From Pacificitalea sp040119125 (GTDB taxonomy: Bacteria > Pseudomonadota > Alphaproteobacteria > Rhodobacterales > Rhodobacteraceae), in NCBI GenBank assembly GCA_040119125.1, contig JBEDTR010000004.1, positions 186,001 through 250,000 of the forward strand: a stretch of 64,000 nucleotides of DNA, given 5' to 3'. Positions 8,088 through 17,115 of the stretch are shown here, in pieces. The notes below the pieces were generated by a model. That model was given only the letters and a program-made list of their open reading frames with translations. It was not told the origin of the DNA and ran no database searches. A program made the position numbers and the translations under genes. The number at the start of each line of letters is the position of its first letter. Within the stretch, counting starts at the first letter, position 1.

Positions 8088-10127
8088 ATGACCCGACATG
8101 CCCGTTTGCTTGCGGTGCTCTGCCTGTGGCTGTTTGCCGGCATGGTGCCCGCCGTTGCGCAGCAGGACCAAGCGCCCGCCTCCGGTATCGCCCGGATCGC
8201 CGAGCCTGACGCCTCCGCGCCCGCGGCCCCCGCGCTTACTGACCTGCAGGCGCTGTTGCAGCGTTTCGCGGAGGACATCGCAAAGCCGTCGCGCCGCACA
8301 ATCGGTGCCGTGATCGATGAGATCACCGCCAGCGGTCTGCCCGGCGTGCCGGTCTTCTTGCAGGTCTGGGGCGATCGGGAGCTGTATCTGCACGAGCCTG
8401 ACGGGTTGTTTTACGCCATTGAAGAGCAGGATGACGACCGCGCCGCGCTGATCGAACTGTCGAGTGGCGATCAGGTCGCCGTGGTGGCTGAGGATGATCT
8501 AGACCAGATCCGTCCCAATTCCGGTGTGCGCGAACTGATCGGTGCCGCGCTGGTGAAATTCCAGCTGACCGATGCCGACCCTGCCCGCCGCCGCGAGGCG
8601 CTGGCCGGGATCGACCGTGCGCCCGACGCCTCCCATCTGGAACCGCTTCGCGCCGCGTTGGAGGCTGAAACCGACCCCGCCCTTGCTGCGCGCATGACGA
8701 CGCTGGAACGGCTGCTGACCATCGACCACGGCGCCAGTGACGATGAGCGGATCGAAGCTATCGAAAGCCTTAGCGGCTCGCTCTCCGTGGAAAGCCGGGG
8801 CGCGCTGAACCCGGTGCTGACCACCCGCCGCATCGCCACCGCCGGCCCGCCGCCCGAAGGCGCGAATGTCGCGACGGAGTTGGAGCCGGGTGACGATACC
8901 CTGAGTGAACAGGACGCCTGGGCGCTTCTTGTCTCCGCCGATCTGGCCCCGGCCACGATTTCGACAGCCGACCGCAACGCCGCGCTGGTCGCAGCCATTG
9001 ACCAAGGTCTCGTCGGCGGCATTGCCGTTCATCAGCTTAGCACCGAAGATGCGCGCGACCGTGCCTATGCCGCACTTGTCGCCGATGGCGACGCCGCACC
9101 GCGCATCACCGGCGAGGAGCGCGCGGAGATACTCGCCAGCCATGGCTATTATGATATCTATACCGAACCCTCCGCCGCCGTGACCGGCGCCGCCGAAGCG
9201 ACGCTGGCCGCGATCCGCACGCAGGTCGCGCTCAATCAGGTGCTGGATCTGGTGCTCGACGGGCTGTCGCTGGCGTCGATCTACTTCCTTGCCGCGATTG
9301 GCCTTGCCATCACCTTCGGCGTGATGGGCGTCATCAACATGGCCCATGGCGAATTCATCATGATGGGCGCCTATACGGGCTATGTCGTGCAGCAATTCGT
9401 GCCCGACTACACCCTGTCCATCGCGCTGGCGATCCCGTTGGCCTTTGCCGTGACCTTTGCCGCTGGTGTGGCGATGGAGCGGCTGGTGATCCGCTGGCTC
9501 TATTCCCGCCCGCTGGAGACGCTGCTGGCGACCTTCGGCATTTCCATCGCGCTGCAACAGCTGGCCAAGAACATCTTTGGCACGCAGGCGCGGCCGCTGA
9601 CCTCTCCGGGTTGGCTGGATGGCGCATGGGTGCTCAACGATGTGGTGTCGATCAGCTATATCCGCATCGCGATCTTCGTGCTGGGGCTGACCTTCTTCCT
9701 GCTGCTGCTGTTCATCCTGAACCGCACGCGGCTGGGGCTGGAGGTCCGCGCCGTCACCCAGAATCCGCGCATGGCCTCATCGATGGGCATCAACCCCGAC
9801 CGGATCAACATGCTGACCTTCGGGCTTGGCTCCGGCATCGCCGGGATCGCGGGCGTGGCCATCGGTCTGTTCGCGCAGGTCACCTCCGAGATTGGCCAGC
9901 AATATATCGTCCAAAGCTTCATGACCGTGGTTGTGGGTGGGGTCGGTAATGTCTGGGGCGCGCTTGCGGGGGCCACCATGATCGGCTTCCTGCAAAAGGG
10001 CATTGAGTGGATGAACCCCTCGAACACGCTCGCGGCGCAGACCTACATGATCATCTTCATCATCATATTCATCCAGTTCCGCCCCAAGGGTATCATCGCC
10101 CTCAAGGGCCGTGCGGCGGGAGATTGA
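8088..10127 (+). CDS. urtB: urea ABC transporter permease UrtB with long N-terminal extension
   Basis: Inner-membrane permease of the urea importer, 679 residues. The last 290 residues are the LivH-type permease: LDGLSLASIYFLAAIGLAITFGV, MGVINMAHGEFIMMGAYTGY, ATFGISIALQQLAKNIFGT and GGVGNVWGALAGATMIGF. The first 375 residues begin with a signal-like segment (LLAVLCLWLFAGMVPAVAQQ) and form a soluble, presumably periplasmic region containing GLPGVPVFLQVWGDRELY and FYAIEEQDDDR. Proteobacterial UrtB proteins commonly carry such a leader, but this one is longer than the usual total of about 500-550. The gene lies between urtA and urtC, with its stop 2 bp before urtC. Confidence 0.94.
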   Translation: MTRHARLLAVLCLWLFAGMVPAVAQQDQAPASGIARIAEPDASAPAAPALTDLQALLQRFAEDIAKPSRRTIGAVIDEITASGLPGVPVFLQVWGDRELYLHEPDGLFYAIEEQDDDRAALIELSSGDQVAVVAEDDLDQIRPNSGVRELIGAALVKFQLTDADPARRREALAGIDRAPDASHLEPLRAALEAETDPALAARMTTLERLLTIDHGASDDERIEAIESLSGSLSVESRGALNPVLTTRRIATAGPPPEGANVATELEPGDDTLSEQDAWALLVSADLAPATISTADRNAALVAAIDQGLVGGIAVHQLSTEDARDRAYAALVADGDAAPRITGEERAEILASHGYYDIYTEPSAAVTGAAEATLAAIRTQVALNQVLDLVLDGLSLASIYFLAAIGLAITFGVMGVINMAHGEFIMMGAYTGYVVQQFVPDYTLSIALAIPLAFAVTFAAGVAMERLVIRWLYSRPLETLLATFGISIALQQLAKNIFGTQARPLTSPGWLDGAWVLNDVVSISYIRIAIFVLGLTFFLLLLFILNRTRLGLEVRAVTQNPRMASSMGINPDRINMLTFGLGSGIAGIAGVAIGLFAQVTSEIGQQYIVQSFMTVVVGGVGNVWGALAGATMIGFLQKGIEWMNPSNTLAAQTYMIIFIIIFIQFRPKGIIALKGRAAGD

Positions 10128-10129
10128 CC

Positions 10130-11392
10130 ATGAGCCTTTCCATGAGCGCCCCGGTGCGGCGCAAATCCTTCCTCGCCAATAACCCTTCGGTTCTGATCTT
10201 CCTGTCGCTGCTGGCGCTGTTCACCCTCATCGCGACGGTGCTGGGCGAAGGCTTCGGGCTGGGGATCATCTCCACCTCCTTCATCAAGACGCTGGGCAAG
10301 ACGCTGTGCCTGTGCCTGATCGCCATCGCGATGGATCTGGTCTGGGGCTATTGCGGTATCCTGAGCCTTGGCCATTTCGCCTTCTTCGGGCTGGGCGGCT
10401 ACATGATCGGCATGTGGCTGATGTATGAGCGCACCAAGGGCATCGTGCTCGACAGCCTCGCCAACGCGCCGCTGCCCGCCACCCCGGAGGAGGTTCGCGA
10501 TGCCATCGGCAGCCAGATCTTTGGCGTGGTCGGCGGCTCTGACATCCCGTGGATCTGGGGGTTTGCCGACAGTCTGACGCTGCAACTGCTGCTGGTCGTT
10601 CTGGTGCCGGGGCTGCTGGCGCTGGTCTTTGGCTGGCTGGCCTTCCGCAGCCGCGTCACCGGGGTTTACCTGTCGATCCTGACCCAGGCGATGACGCTGG
10701 CGCTGTCGCTTTACCTGTTTCAGAACGACAGCGGGTTGCGCGGCAATAATGGCCTGTCAGGTCTGCAAAACCTGCCCGGCGCGGCGAGTGATGTGCCGCA
10801 GGCGGTGTTGTCTGTGTGGTTCCTCTGGGCCTCGGCGCTGGCGCTGGGGCTGGGCTATCTGCTGGCGGCCTTCGTGGTGTCCGGCAAATTCGGCTCCGTG
10901 GTGCGCGGCATCCGCGATGACGAGGCGCGCGTGCGGTTTCTGGGCTATGATGTGGAGGGCTATAAGCTCTTTATCTTTACCCTCACCGCCATCATCGCCG
11001 CCATCGCCGGGGCGCTTTATTACCCGCAGGCCGGTATCATCAACCCGGCCGAGGTCGCGCCAATCGCGTCGATCTACCTTGCGGTCTGGGTCGCCATCGG
11101 CGGGCGCGGGCGGCTTTACGGCGCGGTCATTGGTGCAGCGTTCGTGTCGCTCATGTCGTCGTGGTTCACCGGTGGCGGCGCGCCCGACATCGATCTGGGC
11201 GTCTATGTCGTGCAATGGACGGATTGGTGGTTGGTGCTGCTCGGCCTCAGCTTTGTTCTGGTGACCCTGTTCGTGCCCAAGGGCATCGGCGGTCTGGTGG
11301 ATCTGATGGTGCGCAACGCCCGCGTCAACGACCGTCACGGCGCCGATTTCGGCCCCGATCAGGGCTCCAAGCGCGAGGAGGAGCAGCCATGA
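10130..11392 (+). CDS. urtC: urea ABC transporter permease UrtC
   Basis: Second inner-membrane permease (LivM type) of the urea importer, about 420 residues from the ATG at 10130 (MSLSMSAPVRRKSF). Family features include MDLVWGYCGILSLGHFAFFG, RVTGVYLSILTQAMTLAL, NDSGLRGNNGLSGLQ and FLGYDVEGYKLFIFT. Earlier in-frame starts overlap urtB and are rejected. The gene ends by overlapping urtD as ATGA. Confidence 0.96.
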   Translation: MSLSMSAPVRRKSFLANNPSVLIFLSLLALFTLIATVLGEGFGLGIISTSFIKTLGKTLCLCLIAIAMDLVWGYCGILSLGHFAFFGLGGYMIGMWLMYERTKGIVLDSLANAPLPATPEEVRDAIGSQIFGVVGGSDIPWIWGFADSLTLQLLLVVLVPGLLALVFGWLAFRSRVTGVYLSILTQAMTLALSLYLFQNDSGLRGNNGLSGLQNLPGAASDVPQAVLSVWFLWASALALGLGYLLAAFVVSGKFGSVVRGIRDDEARVRFLGYDVEGYKLFIFTLTAIIAAIAGALYYPQAGIINPAEVAPIASIYLAVWVAIGGRGRLYGAVIGAAFVSLMSSWFTGGGAPDIDLGVYVVQWTDWWLVLLGLSFVLVTLFVPKGIGGLVDLMVRNARVNDRHGADFGPDQGSKREEEQP

Positions 11393-12129
11393 AAACGCTA
11401 CTCGAAGTCTCCGGCGTCTCTGTCACCTTTGACGGGTTCCGCGCCATCAACAACCTGAGCTTTCAGATCGGCGCCGCCGAAATGCGGGCGATCATCGGCC
11501 CCAATGGCGCGGGCAAGACCACCTTTATGGATATCGTCACCGGCAAGACCCGCCCCGATGAGGGCCGGGTGATCTGGGGCGAGCGCTCCGACAACCTGCT
11601 GAAGATGTCCGAAAGCCAGATCGCCCGCGCCGGGGTGGGCCGGAAATTCCAGCGCCCCACGGTGTTCGAGGATCAATCGGTGCGCGAAAACCTCGCCATG
11701 GCGCTGCGCAATGACCGCCAGCCGTGGAAGGTGCTGTTCTACCGCAAGACCGACGAAGGCGCGGCCCGGATCGAGGCGCTGGCCCAGCAGATCGGCCTGT
11801 CGTCTGAGTTGACGCGCAAGGCGGGCGAGCTGAGCCACGGTCAGAAACAATGGCTGGAGATCGGGATGCTGCTGGCACAGGACCCGCGCCTGCTGCTGGT
11901 CGATGAACCCGCCGCCGGGATGACGCCAGCGGAGCGGGATCACACCACCGAAATCCTGAAGGAAGCGGCCAAGACCCGCGCCGTCGTCGTCGTCGAACAT
12001 GACATGGATTTCGTCGAGAAGCTGAACTGCAAGGTCACCGTGCTGCACGAAGGCTCGGTGCTGGCCGAAGGCAGCCTCGCCCATGTCACAAGCAATAAAA
12101 ACGTCATCGACGTGTATCTGGGGCGCTGA
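11389..12129 (+). CDS. urtD: urea ABC transporter ATP-binding protein UrtD
   Basis: LivG-type ATPase of the urea importer, 246 residues. Walker A is GPNGAGKTT, the signature is ELSHGQKQWLEIGMLL, Walker B is LLLVDEPAAGM and the switch is VVVEHDMDFV. The segment GVGRKFQRPTVFEDQSV is typical of UrtD. The ATG at 11389 overlaps the urtC stop and is preceded by GAGGAGGAG. Confidence 0.96.
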   Translation: MKTLLEVSGVSVTFDGFRAINNLSFQIGAAEMRAIIGPNGAGKTTFMDIVTGKTRPDEGRVIWGERSDNLLKMSESQIARAGVGRKFQRPTVFEDQSVRENLAMALRNDRQPWKVLFYRKTDEGAARIEALAQQIGLSSELTRKAGELSHGQKQWLEIGMLLAQDPRLLLVDEPAAGMTPAERDHTTEILKEAAKTRAVVVVEHDMDFVEKLNCKVTVLHEGSVLAEGSLAHVTSNKNVIDVYLGR

Positions 12130-12131
12130 TC

Positions 12132-12827
12132 ATGCTGGAGACCCGCAACCTCACCCTGCATTACGGCCAAAGCCAGATCCTGTGGGATGTGGATATCACC
12201 GCCGTCACCGGGCGCGTCACTTGCCTGATGGGCACCAATGGCGTGGGCAAGACCAGTCTGCTGAAGGCGATCTCCGGCACGCATCAACGCTCCGGCGGGG
12301 ATCTCGTGCTGGATGGCGAGGTCCTGCCCCGCCTGCCGTCGCATGCGCTGGCGCAAAAGGGCGTCGCCTATGTGCCGCAGGGGCGCGATATCTTTCCGCT
12401 GATGACGGTGCGCGAAAACCTTGAGACGGGCTTTGCCTGCCTGCCTGCATCCGACCACATGGTCCCAGATCAGATCTATGAGCTGTTCCCGGTGCTCAAA
12501 GACATGACCAACCGGCGCGGGGGCGATTTGTCCGGCGGGCAGCAACAGCAGCTGGCCATTGGCCGGGCGCTCATCACCAAGCCCAAGCTGCTGCTGCTCG
12601 ACGAGCCGACCGAGGGCATCCAGCCCAACATCATCCAGCAGATCGGGCGCGTCATCGAATACCTGCGCGACGAGGGTCAAATGGCGATCCTGCTGGTGGA
12701 ACAGCGGTTCGACTTCGCCCATGGGCTGGCCGATGATATCTTCGTGCTGAAACGCGGTGCGGTGGTGCTCAAGGGCGAAAAGACCGCGCTTGATAAGGCC
12801 GAGGTGCTGAACGCCGTTTCTGTCTGA
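12132..12827 (+). CDS. urtE: urea ABC transporter ATP-binding protein UrtE
   Basis: LivF-type ATPase, 231 residues, the second nucleotide-binding subunit of the urea importer. Walker A is GTNGVGKTS, the Q-loop segment is VAYVPQGRDIFPLMTVRENL, the signature is LSGGQQQQLAIGRAL and Walker B is LLLLDEPTEGIQPN. The last motif is characteristic of UrtE. It starts 2 bp after urtD and closes the urt operon. Confidence 0.96.
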   Translation: MLETRNLTLHYGQSQILWDVDITAVTGRVTCLMGTNGVGKTSLLKAISGTHQRSGGDLVLDGEVLPRLPSHALAQKGVAYVPQGRDIFPLMTVRENLETGFACLPASDHMVPDQIYELFPVLKDMTNRRGGDLSGGQQQQLAIGRALITKPKLLLLDEPTEGIQPNIIQQIGRVIEYLRDEGQMAILLVEQRFDFAHGLADDIFVLKRGAVVLKGEKTALDKAEVLNAVSV

Positions 12828-12911
12828 CGCGCCTCTTCGCGACTGGGGCGGGGCTGGCCCTCGGGGCGGTTTCCTCGCTAAGAAGGGACAATCGCCCCTA
12901 GGCCGGAGCCC

Positions 12912-13865
12912 ATGGCAGTCTACTTGCTCAAACGTCTGGCCTCGCTTGGCCTTGCCCTGATTGCGGCCAGCCTTGTCGTCTTTGCGCTGATCGAAGTGGT
13001 GCCCGGCGACCCGGCCCGCACCATGCTGGGCATCAATGCGACCGATGCCGCTGTGGCCGCGCTGCGCGACAGCCTCGGGCTTAACCAGAACATCGCGCTG
13101 CGCTACCTCGACTGGGCGGGGGGCATGCTGCGCGGCGATTTCGGCCACTCCTATTCCTACCGTGTGCCAGTGGCGCAGCTGATCGGCGACCGGCTGTGGG
13201 TGTCGGTGCCGCTGGCGGGCTATGCGCTCGCGCTGACTGTCGCACTGGCGCTGCCGGTCGGGCTGGCGGCGGCGGCGCTGCGTGGGCGGGCGGCGGATTA
13301 CGGGCTGATGAGCCTGACGCAACTGGGCATCGCGGTGCCGAACTTTTGGTTCGCGATGCTGCTGGTGCTGGTTTTCGCGGTGAAGCTGCCGCTGTTCCGG
13401 TCCGGCGGGTTCGCGGGGTGGGACGCGGGGCTCGGCGCGGGTCTTTGGTCACTGACGCTGCCTGCCGTGGCGCTGGCGCTGCCGCAGGCCTCAATCCTCG
13501 CGCGGGTGCTGCGCTCCGCGCTGATCGAAACGGCAGGACAGGACTACATCCGCACCTCGCGCGCCAAGGGCCTGACCGCGCGCGGCGCGCTGCTGCGCCA
13601 CGGGCTGCGCAACGCGCTGATCCCGGTCCTGACCATCATGGGGCTGCAATTTTCGTTTCTGTTGGCGGGCGCCGTGATCATTGAAAAAGTGTTCTTTCTG
13701 CCCGGCCTCGGCATGCTGCTGTTCCAAGCCATCACCCAGCGCGATCTGATCGTCGTCGAAAGCACGGTAATGCTGCTGGTGGCGGCGGTGATCTTGGTGA
13801 ATTTCCTGACCGATCTGGCCTATGCTTGGGTCGATCCGCGCCTGCGCCGCCGGGGCCGGGCATGA
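12912..13865 (+). CDS. peptide-type ABC transporter permease (DppB/GsiC-like)
   Basis: Inner-membrane permease of a dipeptide/oligopeptide/nickel-type ABC importer, 317 residues. The N-terminus MAVYLLKRLASLGLALIAAS and the segment VVPGDPARTMLG are family hallmarks, and the EAA loop is DYIRTSRAKGLTARGALLRH (about residues 213-232). Its ATG follows GGAG and lies 84 bp after urtE. The operon order is permease, permease, double ATPase, with no binding-protein gene. The substrate is unknown. Confidence 0.92.
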   Translation: MAVYLLKRLASLGLALIAASLVVFALIEVVPGDPARTMLGINATDAAVAALRDSLGLNQNIALRYLDWAGGMLRGDFGHSYSYRVPVAQLIGDRLWVSVPLAGYALALTVALALPVGLAAAALRGRAADYGLMSLTQLGIAVPNFWFAMLLVLVFAVKLPLFRSGGFAGWDAGLGAGLWSLTLPAVALALPQASILARVLRSALIETAGQDYIRTSRAKGLTARGALLRHGLRNALIPVLTIMGLQFSFLLAGAVIIEKVFFLPGLGMLLFQAITQRDLIVVESTVMLLVAAVILVNFLTDLAYAWVDPRLRRRGRA

Positions 13866-14695
13866 GCCGGGCGCGCATCCCTCTGCCGCTCTGGCTCGGC
13901 GCGCCGCTGGTGGCGCTGGCGCTGGGCATGGCGCTGCTGGCGCTGGTCTGGACCCCGCATGACCCCGCCGCGCTGGCTATTGGCGAGAAACTCCGCGCGC
14001 CGGACTGGACCCATCCGCTGGGCACCGATCATCTGGGCCGCGATGTGTTGTCGCTGCTGATGGCCGGCGCGCGCACCTCGCTGGCGGTGGCGCTCGTGGC
14101 GGTGGGGATCGGCGCGGGGCTGGGCGTGCCGCTGGGGCTGTGGGCCGCCGCCCGGCGCGGGACATGGATCGACGATCTGCTGATGCGGGCCAATGACCTG
14201 ATCTTTGCCTTTCCGTCGCTGGTGATCGCCATCCTGATCACCGCCGCTTTCGGGCCTTCGGCGCTGAACGCGATCATCGCCATCGGCATTTTCAACATCC
14301 CCGTCTTTGCCCGCGTCGCGCGGGGCGGGGCGCTGACCATCTGGTCGCGCGAATTCATTCTGGTCGCGCGGCTGGCGGGCAAGGGCGCGGCGCGGATTTC
14401 CGTGGAACATGTCCTGCCCAATATCGCGAGCCTTCTGATCGTGCAGGCGACCATCCAATTTTCGCTGGGCATTCTGGCGGAGGCAGCGCTGTCCTATGTG
14501 GGCCTTGGCGCGCAGCCGCCCACCGCCAGCTGGGGCCGGATGCTGGCCGAGGCGCAGACCCTGTTTTACGGCTATCCCCGGCTGGCGATCGTGCCGGGGT
14601 TGGCCATCGTGCTGACGGTGCTGGGGCTGAACCTGATGGGTGACGGTCTGCGCGACCATCTCGATCCGCGTCTGCGGCAGCGGGCCGTGCAATGA
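13862..14695 (+). CDS. peptide-type ABC transporter permease (DppC/GsiD-like)
   Basis: Second permease of the peptide-type importer, about 277 residues from the ATG that overlaps the previous stop (ATGA). It has the family stretch HPLGTDHLGRDVLSLLMAGA near residue 50, and an EAA region around REFILVARLAGKGAARI. About six hydrophobic segments are visible. An upstream in-frame start would overlap the first permease by 40 bp and is less likely. It ends by overlapping the ATPase gene as ATGA. Confidence 0.92.
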   Translation: MSRARIPLPLWLGAPLVALALGMALLALVWTPHDPAALAIGEKLRAPDWTHPLGTDHLGRDVLSLLMAGARTSLAVALVAVGIGAGLGVPLGLWAAARRGTWIDDLLMRANDLIFAFPSLVIAILITAAFGPSALNAIIAIGIFNIPVFARVARGGALTIWSREFILVARLAGKGAARISVEHVLPNIASLLIVQATIQFSLGILAEAALSYVGLGAQPPTASWGRMLAEAQTLFYGYPRLAIVPGLAIVLTVLGLNLMGDGLRDHLDPRLRQRAVQ

Positions 14696-16266
14696 TCGCG
14701 CTGGATCATCTGTCGGTGCGCTTGGATGGGGTGCCAGTGCTGCAAGACCTGTCGCTGCGGCTGAAACCGGGGCGCGTCACCGGGCTGGTCGGTGAAAGCG
14801 GCTCGGGCAAATCGATGACCGCGCTGGCGATCATGGGTCTGCTGCCTGCGGGCGCGGATCTGACCGGGCAGGTGACGCTGGACGGGGCCCAGATCAGCAC
14901 CCTGCCGGAGCGGCGTATGGCCCGGCTGCGCGGGCGCGAGATCGGCATGGTGTTTCAAGAACCCATGACCGCGCTTGACCCGCTGATGACCATCGGCGCG
15001 CAGGTGGCCGAAACGCTGCGCATCCACCGCGCCGCAAGCCGGGCCGAGGCCCGAGCGCGCGCGGCGGCGCTGCTGATCCGCGTGGGCCTCGACCCCGACC
15101 GGGTGCCGCCGGGGCGCTATCCCCACGAATTGTCGGGCGGGCAGCGGCAGCGGGTCTGCATCGCCATGGCCATCGCGCTGCGTCCGCGTCTGCTGATCGC
15201 GGATGAGCCGACGACCGCGCTGGATGTGACCACGCAGGCGCATGTGCTGGCGCTGCTGCGGCGGCTGGTGGCAGAGGAAGGCATGGCGCTGCTGCTGATC
15301 ACCCATGATCTAGCGGTGGTGTCGCAAATGGCCGATGTGGTCGCAGTGCTGCATCAGGGGTGGTTGGTGGAGCAGGGCGCTACGACGCGGGTGCTCGCCC
15401 GTCCCGCCCATAGCCATACCCGCGCACTGCTGGCGGCGACCGGCCATCGGCCTGCGCGGGTGGCGCGAACCGAGGGCGCGCCGCTGTTACGGGTAGAGGG
15501 CGCGCGCAAGGACTACGTCGCCGGGCGCGGGCTGTTCGCCGCGCCCCGCCGGGTGCGGGCGCTCGACGATGTGAGCTTCACCCTGAACCGGGGCGAAAGC
15601 CTGGGGCTCGTCGGCGAAAGCGGTTGCGGAAAATCCACGCTCGCCCGCGCCGTGCTGGGGTTGGAGCCGCTGGACGCAGGTCACATTGCGCTGGCCGATG
15701 CGCCGGTATCGCCCAGCATGCCCGCCGCACAACGCCGCCGCGCGCAGGCGGTGTTCCAAGACCCGCAGGGCAGTTTCGATCCGCGCCAGCGAGTTGGGCG
15801 ACTGGTGGCGGAGCCGTTCCATCTGACGGGTCGTCCGGCGGATGCGGCGGAGCAGGTCATCGCTGCCCTGCGCGCCGTGGGGCTGAAGGCCGAGGATGCC
15901 CGCCGCTACCCGCATCAGTTCTCTGGCGGCCAACGTCAGCGCATCGCCTTGGCCCGCGCGCTGGTCATTCACCCCGATCTGGTGGTGCTGGACGAAGCGG
16001 TCTCGGCGCTGGACGTGTCAGTGCGGGGGCGGGTGCTTGACCTGCTGGCGCGGCTTCAGGCGGAACGCGGGCTGAGCTATCTGTTCATCAGCCACGATAT
16101 GGACGTCGTGCGCGCCATCACCGACCGGGTGCTGGTGATGGAGGCGGGCCGCATCGTGGAGGCCGGGCCTACCGCGCAGGTCTACGCCGCACCCCGCCAC
16201 CCTCGGACCCGCGCCCTGCTCGATGCGGTGCCGCGCCTGACGCAGGCGGGTGCCTCCGGCGTTTAG
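14692..16266 (+). CDS. peptide-type ABC transporter, fused double ATP-binding protein (DppD-DppF/GsiA-like)
   Basis: A single 524-residue polypeptide carrying two ABC ATPase domains in tandem. Domain 1 (about 1-250) has GESGSGKSM, LSGGQRQRV and LLIADEPTTALD. Domain 2 (about 265-520) has GESGCGKST, FSGGQRQRIALARAL and LVVLDEAVSALDVS. In the second Walker B the usual DEP is DEA, which is common in this subfamily. The fusion replaces separate DppD and DppF subunits. It is translationally coupled to the permease upstream, and no periplasmic binding protein is encoded on either side. Confidence 0.93.
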   Translation: MIALDHLSVRLDGVPVLQDLSLRLKPGRVTGLVGESGSGKSMTALAIMGLLPAGADLTGQVTLDGAQISTLPERRMARLRGREIGMVFQEPMTALDPLMTIGAQVAETLRIHRAASRAEARARAAALLIRVGLDPDRVPPGRYPHELSGGQRQRVCIAMAIALRPRLLIADEPTTALDVTTQAHVLALLRRLVAEEGMALLLITHDLAVVSQMADVVAVLHQGWLVEQGATTRVLARPAHSHTRALLAATGHRPARVARTEGAPLLRVEGARKDYVAGRGLFAAPRRVRALDDVSFTLNRGESLGLVGESGCGKSTLARAVLGLEPLDAGHIALADAPVSPSMPAAQRRRAQAVFQDPQGSFDPRQRVGRLVAEPFHLTGRPADAAEQVIAALRAVGLKAEDARRYPHQFSGGQRQRIALARALVIHPDLVVLDEAVSALDVSVRGRVLDLLARLQAERGLSYLFISHDMDVVRAITDRVLVMEAGRIVEAGPTAQVYAAPRHPRTRALLDAVPRLTQAGASGV

Positions 16267-16302
16267 AGCTGAACCGATCGACGCCCACCGCGCGCCGACC
16301 CC

Positions 16303-16917
16303 TCACATCAGGAAACTATAGGCCGCATAGCCAGTGGCCGCGCTCGCCCCGAGCGCCAGCGCCATGATCACCCCGTCCCGCGCCGTCAGCGCCAAGCCGA
16401 ACAGCGCGATCACCCCATGCGGCAGCATCGCCGCAAAGGGCACCAGTTCCAACGGCGGGACCAAGGCCGCCAGCGCCAGACAGATCGCTCCGGCAAGCCG
16501 CTGCGACGGCGCACGCACCAAAACCTCCAGCCGCCGCCCGGTATAGCGGTCGAGGAACTTCGCCACCGGGCGCATCTTGCCCACGGCACGGCCCAGCTTA
16601 TCGGCGGGCACCTCACGCGATTTGAGCATGTTGGGGATCCACAGCCGGTCCCGTCCCAGCACGATCTGGGCGGAATACAGCGCCCCGATCAGCGCCAGCA
16701 GCGACGGCAGCGTCGGGACCGCGCCCAGCGGCGAGGCGCCCAGAAGTCCGGTCACCACCAGCACCGGCCCGTAGCTGCGTCGGCCAAACGCGCTTAGCAG
16801 ATCATCCAGTTTCAGGTCGTGGCCCTTCTCGGCGCAGTCGTCCAGCTTATCGAGAATATCTTCGGCGGCGTGGCTGTCGCTTCCGGGGCGCAGGTCATCG
16901 GCAAGGGAGGTGGCCAT
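16303..16917 (-). CDS. exoD: exopolysaccharide synthesis protein ExoD
   Basis: Membrane protein of the ExoD family, 204 residues. The soluble N-terminus (DILDKLDDCAEKGHDLKLDDLLSAFG) is followed by GRRSYGPVLVVTGLLGASPLGAVP and further hydrophobic segments, as in rhizobial ExoD, which affects exopolysaccharide production and alkali tolerance. The biochemical role is unknown. It converges with the ABC operon, leaving only 36 bp between stops, and diverges from the YihY-like gene. Confidence 0.9.
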   Translation of the reverse strand: MATSLADDLRPGSDSHAAEDILDKLDDCAEKGHDLKLDDLLSAFGRRSYGPVLVVTGLLGASPLGAVPTLPSLLALIGALYSAQIVLGRDRLWIPNMLKSREVPADKLGRAVGKMRPVAKFLDRYTGRRLEVLVRAPSQRLAGAICLALAALVPPLELVPFAAMLPHGVIALFGLALTARDGVIMALALGASAATGYAAYSFLM

Positions 16918-17115
16918 GCGGTGCGATCCTTCGTGCTATATGCGTCGCGGCTTGGGGGCACATGCCTCGGCCCGGCGGGTGTTGCCGGGCGCGCGCATGG
17001 CGGTCACAGCCGAACGTGATCGCACCGCCACGGGTTCCCTTTACCTGCTGGTTGAAGGAACCTGTGCAAGAACCCGCCGTTGAGGTTCAGCCCCCGTGAG
17101 ACAGACAGGCCCTGC

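Noticed and set aside
7011..8393. 460-codon frame opposite urtA and the start of urtB
   Set aside because: Overlaps two confident urt genes entirely and lacks any family feature.
11940..13322. 460-codon frame opposite urtD, urtE and the first peptide permease
   Set aside because: Spans three confident genes on the other strand; low-complexity Arg/Gln/His translation.
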